From JABMQB01 sp963677475 (GTDB lineage: Bacteria; Bacteroidota; Bacteroidia; Bacteroidales; Prolixibacteraceae): a stretch of 64,000 bases of DNA. The position numbers were made by a program, and so were the translations under genes. The stretch is from the NCBI GenBank assembly GCA_963677475.2, contig CAXXQD010000015.1, forward strand, positions 310,001-374,000, written 5' to 3'. Of this stretch, positions 41,559-48,504 are shown piece by piece; within the stretch, counting starts at the first letter, position 1; each line of letters starts with the position of its first letter. The notes under the pieces are model-generated. The model ran no database searches. It saw only the letters and a list, made by a program, of their open reading frames with translations, and was not told the DNA's origin.

Positions 41559-42443
41559 TTGAAAATGGAAAGAGAATCGAATCAAATACCCGTTTATAGT
41601 CTTGAAAAGTTTAGTTCGCCCGACAATAGTGAGCAACAGTTTCAGGTGGAAGTGTTTGATGCCAACAGGCATTTTCAGGTGAAATACCCACATCGGCACG
41701 ATTTTTTTGAGGTACTTTATTTAACCCACGGCTCCGGTTTCCATATCATCGATGGCAATAAATATGAGATTAAGCCGCCCTGTGTGTTTTTTATGTCGCC
41801 CGGACAGGCACATAAACTGGAGTTTTCGCACGATATTGGAGGCTATATTTTTATTTTTACGGCCGATTTTTATTTGATCAACCAGATTAACCAAAACCGT
41901 TTGATTGAATTTCCCTTCTTTTTCACATTGCAGCAAGACAATCCTCCTTTGATATTGAACGACAAGCAAGATGTGGAATTTATAAAAAGTCTTTTTGTAA
42001 AAGGTATTTCTGAATTGGAAAAGGGGAATGGGCAATCAACACAGCTATTTCACTCCATTCTTGATTTGATATTAACCACCTGCGCTGCCCTTTACAAAGT
42101 AGATAAAGATTCAAGCCTGAAAGGGAAAGGGCATATCATGGTTAAAAAATTCCTTCAATTGGTGGAAGAAAATTACCTGAAGAACCTATCGGTTAGCGAG
42201 TATGCCGAAATGCTGGCAGTAACCCCAAATCATTTAACGCAAATTGTCACCCAGCTTTCAGGAAAAACATCTTCGCAGATAATCCGAGCAAAACAAATTT
42301 TGGAAATCAAACGATTGTTGGTGCACACCAACTTGGGTGTATCCGAAATAGCTGGCTGCTTAAATTTTCAGGACCAATCGTATTTTACAAAGTTTTTTAA
42401 GCGCGAAACCGGGATGTCGCCCCTACAGTTTCGAACGAAGTAA
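41559..42443 (+). CDS. AraC family transcriptional regulator, second copy
   Basis: A 294-residue regulator with the same layout. Cupin part with KYPHRHDFFEVLYLTHGSG and KPPCVFFMSPGQAHKLEF; AraC DNA-binding domain at about 190-294 with SEYAEMLAVTPNHLTQIV and the closing NFQDQSYFTKFFKRETGMSP. It lies 58 bases after the first AraC gene, same strand, but is clearly diverged from it, so this is not a recent duplication. It may control the corrinoid cluster, or a target elsewhere. Confidence 0.92.
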   Translation: MKMERESNQIPVYSLEKFSSPDNSEQQFQVEVFDANRHFQVKYPHRHDFFEVLYLTHGSGFHIIDGNKYEIKPPCVFFMSPGQAHKLEFSHDIGGYIFIFTADFYLINQINQNRLIEFPFFFTLQQDNPPLILNDKQDVEFIKSLFVKGISELEKGNGQSTQLFHSILDLILTTCAALYKVDKDSSLKGKGHIMVKKFLQLVEENYLKNLSVSEYAEMLAVTPNHLTQIVTQLSGKTSSQIIRAKQILEIKRLLVHTNLGVSEIAGCLNFQDQSYFTKFFKRETGMSPLQFRTK

Positions 42444-42754
42444 TAATCTAATCATGTAAATTGACAATTCTTAGATTAGGTGTAAATAGTTGGTTATTAA
42501 AAAGATTATTTGTGTTAATGAAATAGGTAAAATCTTCTAATCCATAAAAAATACCTAAAATACATGTTTTTTTCCTAGAGATTGACCGAATTATTTTATT
42601 GCTTTGTAAAAGAAAAATAAGTTCTGTCGTTTTCGAAGGAAGTTTGGCTGGGAAATTAAATCTTTGTTATTCGAGTAGAGGGTTTTAAGGTTAATAAGAA
42701 CAGATTCGAAATGATAGTTATGTAGTGATTTCAAACATTAAAAAATTATAACAG
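42444..42754. other. Gene-free 311-bp leader region of ilvC
   Basis: An A+T-rich spacer without long open frame. It contains an interrupted inverted repeat CTAATC..GATTAG (42448-42479) just past the AraC stop. No short frame rich in Val/Ile/Leu codons and no terminator before ilvC is seen, unlike at ilvD. No convincing TTTG/TAnnTTTG promoter pair was found. Confidence 0.5.
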
Positions 42755-44230
42755 ATGGCAAATTATTTCAACACATTACCATTGCGACTTCAATTGGAGC
42801 AATTAGGGAAATGTGATTTTATGGATGAATCAGAATTTTCTGATGGAGTAAAAAAACTGGAAGGTAAAAAGATCGTGGTTCTTGGTTGTGGGGCACAGGG
42901 CCTTGCACAAGGATTAAATATGAGAGACAGTGGATTGGACATTTCGTATGCAATCCGTCAGGTTGAGATCGATGAGAAACAGATTTCTTACCAAAATGCA
43001 GTGGACAATAAATTTGAAGTTGGAACATTTGAGGAAATGATCCCTAAAGCTGATTTGGTATTAAATTTAACGCCTGATAAATACCACACACCAGTTGTAA
43101 AAGCTGCAATGCCTTTAATGAAAAAAGGTGCATGTTTATCTTATTCCCACGGTTTCAATATTGTGGAAGAAGGAATGGAAATCCGTGAAGACCTTACCGT
43201 TATTATGGTTGCCCCAAAATCTCCGGCATCGGAAGTAAGGGCTGAATTCTTGCGTGGTTTTGGTGTTCCAACCTTAATTGCCGTTCACAGGGAAAACGAT
43301 CCTAATGGTGATGGTTTAGACATCGCAAAAGCCTATTGTGTTGGAACAGGTGGCCATAAAGCTGGTGTTCTGCATTCTTCGTTTGTTGCCGAGGTTAAGT
43401 CCGACTTAATGGGCGAGCAAACCATTTTATGTGGGGTGCTTCAAACAGCTTCAATTTTGATGTTCAATAAAATGCTCGAAAAAGGCGTGAACGAAGGTTA
43501 TGCCTCAAAACTAATCCAATATGGCTGGGAAGTTACCACTGAAGCTTTGAAATTGGGTGGAATTACCCACATGATGGACAGGCTTTCGAATCCTGCTAAA
43601 ATTGAAGCATACAAATTAGCGGATGAATTAAAAACAATCATGCGCCCATTGTTCGAACATCACATGGATGATATTATGGACGGAACTTTCTCTTCAACCA
43701 TGATGGAAGACTGGGCTGCCGGAGATAAAAACCTATTGGCCTGGAGGGCTGCAACTGGTGAAACAGCATTCGAAAAAACACCAGCAGGTGATATGGAGAT
43801 AAGCGAGCAGGAATATTTTGACAATGGAACTTTAATGGTAGCTTTTGTGAAAGCCGGTGTTGAATTGGCATTTGAAGTAATGACCGAAGCAGGTATTAAA
43901 GATGAATCAGCTTATTATGAGTCATTGCACGAAACTCCACTTATTGCAAATACAATTGCACGTAAAAAACTGTTCGAGATGAACCGTGTAATTTCCGATA
44001 CTGCAGAGTACGGATGTTATTTGTTCGATCACGCTGCAAAACCATTATTGGCCGATTTTATGTCGAAAATTGACACCAATGTTATTGGTAAAAACTTTAA
44101 CGAAGGCAAAGATGGCCATGTGGATAATAAAGAATTGATTGAAATTAACGATGAAATCAGGTACCACGATGTAGAGATTATTGGTGCTGAGCTTCGCGAG
44201 GCTATGGAAGCCATGGAAGCAATTATCTAA
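42755..44230 (+). CDS. ilvC: Ketol-acid reductoisomerase, class II (long form)
   Basis: A 491-residue Mg2+- and NADPH-dependent enzyme, the second step of Val/Ile synthesis. NADPH fold: KIVVLGCGAQGLAQGLNMRDSG and SYAIR. Knotted C-terminal part carries LMGEQTILCGVLQT and a second copy of the knot domain, giving the about 490-residue plant/enterobacterial length rather than about 330. It is separated from ilvDBN by the corrinoid locus and has its own leader. The 3' end overlaps the convergent glycosyltransferase gene by 8 bases. Confidence 0.97.
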   Translation: MANYFNTLPLRLQLEQLGKCDFMDESEFSDGVKKLEGKKIVVLGCGAQGLAQGLNMRDSGLDISYAIRQVEIDEKQISYQNAVDNKFEVGTFEEMIPKADLVLNLTPDKYHTPVVKAAMPLMKKGACLSYSHGFNIVEEGMEIREDLTVIMVAPKSPASEVRAEFLRGFGVPTLIAVHRENDPNGDGLDIAKAYCVGTGGHKAGVLHSSFVAEVKSDLMGEQTILCGVLQTASILMFNKMLEKGVNEGYASKLIQYGWEVTTEALKLGGITHMMDRLSNPAKIEAYKLADELKTIMRPLFEHHMDDIMDGTFSSTMMEDWAAGDKNLLAWRAATGETAFEKTPAGDMEISEQEYFDNGTLMVAFVKAGVELAFEVMTEAGIKDESAYYESLHETPLIANTIARKKLFEMNRVISDTAEYGCYLFDHAAKPLLADFMSKIDTNVIGKNFNEGKDGHVDNKELIEINDEIRYHDVEIIGAELREAMEAMEAII

Positions 44231-45110
44231 AGGAATCTTTTGGTTTAAACAATAAAAATCCTGAAGTTTTCAAATGCTTTAGGATTTTTATTAGGTGTCT
44301 TTTTAATCGAATGAAGTTGTATTTTAAATTGAAACAAATGCTTAGGCACTTGAAATCATTATTTCGTTTTCTTGTAAGTTCAATGATTTGATTATAATTT
44401 GAATTTGAATACTGGGAAATACGATAATTTCCATATTGAGAAGGATCTCTATACGCATCTAATTTGTATTTCTTGGATAAAAGACTGAATATGGACTGAT
44501 CGTGCCGATGTTCAATAAATCCTTCATAATTTGACAGCCCTTCCGTGTTGTTTGCATTTGATATAAGTCTTATATCTTGGGAATACTTGAGCCATTCGTC
44601 AATGAATTTCATTGTAAACAAAGTTTTTTTCATTAGAATAAAACCAGCAAGTCTTTGACGGGTATCTGAATATTCTTTAAAATCACAATTCATTAAAACA
44701 AATGCATCTCTTTTGGTCCAGAAGTATTCCTTATTTTTTGTTTCAAAGGGGATAATGCATTGATTTTGATCGATGGCTGAGATAATCTTAACAATTGAAT
44801 TTTTAAAATAACTTCCTGAATCACAATAAAAAAGATATGTGCCAAAATCAATTTGTTCTAAGGTTTTTTTTATCAAATACGGCTTCCATAACCAACAACC
44901 ATTACCTGTTTTTTGTGATAGGATTTGGGCATTCCTGTTAATAAAATCGCGATCAATATCGGCAGGCGAATAAGAAAAGACTTTGCAAAACCCTCCATTT
45001 TTGAGTGCTGAACGACTATTTTTGAATTGTGCTTTTGAAAAATTTTCGTCTGCATAATTCATTAAAAATAAATTATTGTTTGGAATCTTTTTAGAAACAA
45101 AAACTTCCAT
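44223..45110 (-). CDS. Putative glycosyltransferase (unclassified)
   Basis: A 295-residue soluble protein. GCWLWKPYLIKKTLEQ and GTYLFYCDSGSYF resemble the donor-binding parts of GT-A-type transferases of capsule and O-antigen loci (DxG/DxD-like CDSGS), and later EHRHDQSIFSLLSKKY is characteristic of such uncharacterised enzymes. The C-terminal 50 residues are very basic and may sit on the membrane. No clear family assignment. Together with the fucosyltransferase gene it forms a two-gene A+T-rich insert between ilvC and the ZIP gene, divergently arranged. Confidence 0.65.
   Translation of the reverse strand: MEVFVSKKIPNNNLFLMNYADENFSKAQFKNSRSALKNGGFCKVFSYSPADIDRDFINRNAQILSQKTGNGCWLWKPYLIKKTLEQIDFGTYLFYCDSGSYFKNSIVKIISAIDQNQCIIPFETKNKEYFWTKRDAFVLMNCDFKEYSDTRQRLAGFILMKKTLFTMKFIDEWLKYSQDIRLISNANNTEGLSNYEGFIEHRHDQSIFSLLSKKYKLDAYRDPSQYGNYRISQYSNSNYNQIIELTRKRNNDFKCLSICFNLKYNFIRLKRHLIKILKHLKTSGFLLFKPKDSFR
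44251..44292 (+). terminator. ilvC terminator inside the convergent gene
   Basis: A perfect 12-bp stem (AATAAAAATCCT/AGGATTTTTATT), extendable by four inner pairs, ending in a T-rich arm, 20 bases past the ilvC stop. It lies within the last codons of the leftward glycosyltransferase gene, and by symmetry could act in both directions. Confidence 0.7.
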
Positions 45111-45262
45111 GTCGCTGTTAATTTTCTCCTGGTAATTTTAAATCTTTATGGTACTGAGTTCTCTTGACTAAAATATTAAATTTTACAAAGTTTTTATGAA
45201 TTTTATTTAATATATTGTTTCTCAAGATGGTAGAACTAAAATTTTACTAAATATCATACTTT

Positions 45263-46174
45263 ATGGATTTTAAATTCCAAAATAACGGAATAAAAAAACA
45301 TGTTGTACACATCTTCGGTGGCTTGGGGAATCAAATGTTTCAGTATGTTTTTTATCTTCAATTAGAATCCAGAAGATACAATTCCTATATTAACCTTGAT
45401 TTTTTCAGTTATAAATACAGTAAAAGAGCTCATGCACAGAGTTTTATATTAAAAGATGCGTTTTTAAATATTAATGCTCCTGTTTATAGTTGTTTTGTTT
45501 CAAAGGTTCTGTACAAACCTAAACTTTGGAGACTATTTCGAATCTTCATAAAGATTATTACTTTCAAAAAAAACAATGCAAGGGCATTTGGGCTTATCAC
45601 CGAATCTACAATTGATTTAAAGAAAAAAAGAGCAAGGGTTCTGCACTACAAAGACTATTGGGCAAATGAAAAGTACCTTTTGGATATGCAAGACCTACAC
45701 AGAGTTTTCTTTAAATTTAATGATGAATTATTGAAGGGCATTAATCAACTGATACTGGAAGAGATAAAAAATAAAAAGTCTGTAAGCATACATATTAGAA
45801 GAGGAGATTATTTATTTGATCCATTCTTGTCTAAGTTTTGCAAGGAAGATTATTATCAACAAGCCATACAAATCATGGAAGAAAAAATAATATCACCCCA
45901 TTTTTATTTATTTTCTGATGATATTGAATGGTGCAAAATAAAGTTTGGCAAACTACCATCGAAAACTTTTATTGATTGGAATACGCATGAAAGAAGTTAC
46001 ATTGACATGCTGCTGATGTCACATTGTAAACATAATATTTGCGCAGCAAGTACCTTTTCGTGGTGGGGAGCATTACTCAATAAAAATATAGATAAAATGG
46101 TGATATTGCCCAAAGGTTGGATGGAAAATAAGACGTATGAACATAAAGTTTTTCAAAATCTAGTTAGGATATAA
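45263..46174 (+). CDS. Alpha-1,2-fucosyltransferase, GT11 family
   Basis: A 303-residue GT-B-fold enzyme transferring fucose from GDP-fucose to a galactose-type acceptor, usually in O-antigen or capsule. GT11 signatures: VHIFGGLGNQMFQYVF at the N terminus, VSIHIRRGDYLF (Arg-Arg-Gly-Asp donor motif) and the C-terminal CAASTFSWWGALLNK. Lys/Asn/Ile-rich composition is more A+T-biased than the housekeeping genes around it, which suggests horizontal acquisition (inference). It is not part of a visible polysaccharide cluster. Confidence 0.92.
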   Translation: MDFKFQNNGIKKHVVHIFGGLGNQMFQYVFYLQLESRRYNSYINLDFFSYKYSKRAHAQSFILKDAFLNINAPVYSCFVSKVLYKPKLWRLFRIFIKIITFKKNNARAFGLITESTIDLKKKRARVLHYKDYWANEKYLLDMQDLHRVFFKFNDELLKGINQLILEEIKNKKSVSIHIRRGDYLFDPFLSKFCKEDYYQQAIQIMEEKIISPHFYLFSDDIEWCKIKFGKLPSKTFIDWNTHERSYIDMLLMSHCKHNICAASTFSWWGALLNKNIDKMVILPKGWMENKTYEHKVFQNLVRI

Positions 46175-46225
46175 ATTATCAACTTGAGTATAAATTACTA
46201 TTTTTTCTTTTTTAAAGTTGGAAGA

Positions 46226-46248
46226 AACATATATAACCATTATATGTT
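46226..46248. promoter_or_regulatory. Inverted repeat upstream of the ZIP transporter gene, possible operator
   Basis: AACATATA and TATATGTT, perfect 8-bp arms with a 7-base spacer, 34 bases upstream of a promoter-like -7 box. Symmetric A+T-rich operators are common for Fur/Zur-type metal regulators; identity here is a guess. Confidence 0.4.
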
Positions 46249-46281
46249 GGATATGGTGAAAGAATTTGAAACATCTTTTTG

Positions 46282-46289
46282 TAACTTTG
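46282..46289 (+). promoter_or_regulatory. Putative -7 box for the ZIP gene
   Basis: TAACTTTG (TAnnTTTG), 33 bases before the ATG at 46322. The nearest TTTG upstream (46265-46268) is at a short spacing of 13. Confidence 0.4.
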
Positions 46290-46321
46290 TTTGCAATTAA
46301 AACCTTAAAAGCACCTTTAAT

Positions 46322-47134
46322 ATGATTGATTGGTTTTTGGGATTAAGTCCTGTTACACAAGCATTTTTAGCGACAATGTTTACCTGGTTTGTTACTGCAG
46401 TTGGGGCAGCCATGGTTTTTTTCTTTAAGGAAATTAATCGAAAAGTTTTGGATGGGATGCTTGGATTTGCGGCAGGAGTCATGATCGCAGCAAGTTTCTG
46501 GTCCTTATTAAGCCCGGCAATTGAGTTGGCAGAAGAGGCCGGACAAACACCCTGGGTTCCTGCAGTAATAGGTTTTCTGGCGGGAGGTGGATTTCTTTAT
46601 TTAGCTGATCAATTGCTACCACACTTGCATTTGGGGTTTCCGACCAGCGAGGCTGAAGGAATTTCAACGTCGTGGAGAAGAAGCGTGTTGCTGGTTTTGG
46701 CAATAACGCTTCATAATATTCCGGAAGGATTAGCAGTGGGGGTTGCATTTGGTGCTGCTGGTGCTGGTATTCCCGCTGCTTCGATTGCGGGTGCAGTGGC
46801 ATTGGCAATCGGAATCGGGATTCAAAATTTCCCCGAAGGGGCTGCCGTTTCTGTTCCATTGAGGCGCGAAGGTTTATCACGGCGTAAAAGTTTTATGTAT
46901 GGACAGGCATCAGGGATTGTAGAACCCATTGCCGGGGTGATTGGTGCAGCTGCGGTACTGTTTATGAGGCCAATATTGCCTTACGCGTTGGCTTTTGCGG
47001 CCGGAGCAATGATTTATGTTGTGGTGGAAGAGTTAATACCAGAATCACAATTAGATAAAAATACCGACATTGCTACTTTAGGCGCAATGGCAGGTTTTGC
47101 TGTGATGATGACCCTTGATGTGGCATTGGGGTAA
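46322..47134 (+). CDS. ZIP family metal transporter, GufA-like
   Basis: A 270-residue inner-membrane transporter with about eight helices. TM4 holds LHNIPEGLAVGVAFGA and TM5 IQNFPEGAAVSVPL; the paired H/N-xx-PEG motifs form the metal site. In TM5 the first position is Gln rather than His, as in GufA-like members. QLLPHLHLGFPTSEAE between TM3 and TM4 is the His-containing loop. Expected to import zinc or another divalent metal; specificity not resolvable. It has its own promoter-like region with an inverted repeat. Confidence 0.92.
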   Translation: MIDWFLGLSPVTQAFLATMFTWFVTAVGAAMVFFFKEINRKVLDGMLGFAAGVMIAASFWSLLSPAIELAEEAGQTPWVPAVIGFLAGGGFLYLADQLLPHLHLGFPTSEAEGISTSWRRSVLLVLAITLHNIPEGLAVGVAFGAAGAGIPAASIAGAVALAIGIGIQNFPEGAAVSVPLRREGLSRRKSFMYGQASGIVEPIAGVIGAAAVLFMRPILPYALAFAAGAMIYVVVEELIPESQLDKNTDIATLGAMAGFAVMMTLDVALG

Positions 47135-47258
47135 AAAATCAAGATTAATCCATAATTTTATTAATTTGGATAATTATTTCCTATGAAAATTTATTCACAG
47201 GAATATTTAGAATATATTTAAGCTTTGAAAATGAAAAACAAGGAATAAACAAAAAGAA

Positions 47259-47819
47259 ATGATGGAAAACAATATAAAATTACAGGACATAATTGATTCG
47301 AAAATATTAAACGAACGAAAAGTATTTCTGTGGGGACAAGTGGACGATGATTCAGCGAAACATGTGGTTGAAAGGCTTCTTTATCTCGAAATGATTGCCC
47401 CTGGCAAAGAAATACAGCTTATAATTAACAGTCCTGGTGGATATGTGACTTCCGGTTTTGCCATTTACGATACCATGAAAAGTATTAGTAGTCCTGTTTC
47501 AACCATTTGTTCAGGTTTGGCAGCATCCATGGGTTCTATTCTTTTATCGGCAGGCGAGAAAGGGAAACGATATGTTCTTCCCCATGCCCGGGTTATGATC
47601 CACCAACCAAGTGGTGGCGCAGGTGGCCAGGCTTCTGATATCGAAATCCAGGTGAAAGAATTGATCAAAACCAAAGAATTGGGCGCAAAGATTTTAGCAG
47701 AAAACTGCGGTCAACCTGTTGATCAGGTTATGAAAGATTTTAACCGTGATTACTGGATGTCGGCGGATGAGTCTCTATCCTATGGAATTGTAGATGGGAT
47801 AATGAATAAGTTGGTTTAA
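47259..47819 (+). CDS. clpP: ClpP-type serine protease subunit
   Basis: A 186-residue ATP-dependent Clp protease proteolytic subunit. The catalytic triad is complete: Ser90 in SGLAASMGS, His115 in VMIHQPSGG, Asp164 in FNRDYWMSAD. SPGGYVTSGFAIYD is the usual handle entry. There is no clpX or tig beside it, so it may be a second ClpP copy rather than the housekeeping one. The N-terminal axial loop is short (MMENNIKLQD). Two adjacent ATGs are possible starts. Confidence 0.92.
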   Translation: MMENNIKLQDIIDSKILNERKVFLWGQVDDDSAKHVVERLLYLEMIAPGKEIQLIINSPGGYVTSGFAIYDTMKSISSPVSTICSGLAASMGSILLSAGEKGKRYVLPHARVMIHQPSGGAGGQASDIEIQVKELIKTKELGAKILAENCGQPVDQVMKDFNRDYWMSADESLSYGIVDGIMNKLV

Positions 47820-47825
47820 CCGGCT

Positions 47826-48299
47826 TTAAGGATTTGCTAATTCTTCCTTTACCAAATCCCTGATTTCCATAAAATTTGCCTCAAGCTTGAGCATATTTTC
47901 AATAAAAAAATTAAAAATATCGGACCAGTGGTTCTTTCTATGGAAATCAACATGTTTTAATGTGGAGTAAATCCTGCACACTTCTTGTCCACTGTCAAAT
48001 CGTGAGTAGGTATAATCCCAGGTGAGGCCGTTTTCAAAACCTTCTTCAAGGATGTTTTTATATTTTTCAATTGCCATAAATGTTTCAAGTCGTTTATCCT
48101 CGTTTTTATGGCTGATCTCAATCATTACCTGTGCATTTTCCCTTCCGGTATCGAATTTTAACGCAACATTATTAATTTTTGTACGATGAAGTATCCAGTT
48201 CTTTTTTCGCCCCTGCAATTCGGGCACAATCTCGCATCGTTTGGCAAATAGTTGCCAAAATTCAATCCGTAATAGTTTTAATTCTTCTCGTGTGTACAT
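47826..48299 (-). CDS. DUF4268 family protein
   Basis: About 157 residues, or 163 if the ATG at 48317 is used. The family start MYTREELKLLRIEFWQLF supports the ATG at 48299. The core has WILHRTKINNVALKFDTGRE and AQVMIEISHKNEDKR, typical of DUF4268, a fold related to restriction-endonuclease-like proteins but usually encoded alone. Catalytic residues are not obvious. Convergent with clpP, 6 bases between the stops. Confidence 0.85.
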   Translation of the reverse strand: MYTREELKLLRIEFWQLFAKRCEIVPELQGRKKNWILHRTKINNVALKFDTGRENAQVMIEISHKNEDKRLETFMAIEKYKNILEEGFENGLTWDYTYSRFDSGQEVCRIYSTLKHVDFHRKNHWSDIFNFFIENMLKLEANFMEIRDLVKEELANP

Positions 48300-48389
48300 T
48301 AAACAATTAAATTGCATGCAAAAATAGGATTTTTAGGCAGAAAAAATAGGAATTGTATTTGGGTGACCGGAACCGTAATCGCATTTAGA

Positions 48390-48406
48390 GGAGATTGAAA
48401 ATCTCC
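48390..48406. repeat. Short hairpin GGAGATT/AATCTCC in a gene-free gap
   Basis: A 7-bp perfect stem with a GAA loop in the 205-base spacer between DUF4268 and the M3 peptidase. No T-run. It might be one of the small dispersed hairpins of this genome. Confidence 0.4.
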
Positions 48407-48450
48407 TTCCCCGGAAAACAAGGTATAAAGGAACTATTGGAAGGGAAATA

Positions 48451-48482
48451 AAAAAGGTGCCCCAAAACCTGAAGCACCTTTA
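48451..48482 (-). terminator. Terminator after the M3 peptidase gene
   Basis: On the minus strand AAAGGTGC, a 13-base loop and GCACCTTT with a following T-run, 22 bases past the stop codon at 48505. Confidence 0.85.
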
Positions 48483-48504
48483 AGGTGTTTTATGAATTGT
48501 ATCT

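Noticed and set aside
42444..42754. Search for a second leader-peptide attenuator before ilvC
   Set aside because: No short frame rich in Val/Ile/Leu and no terminator hairpin directly before ilvC.
46479..46880. 133-residue open frame antisense to the ZIP gene
   Set aside because: The ZIP protein has clear membrane helices and PEG motifs; the other frame has none.
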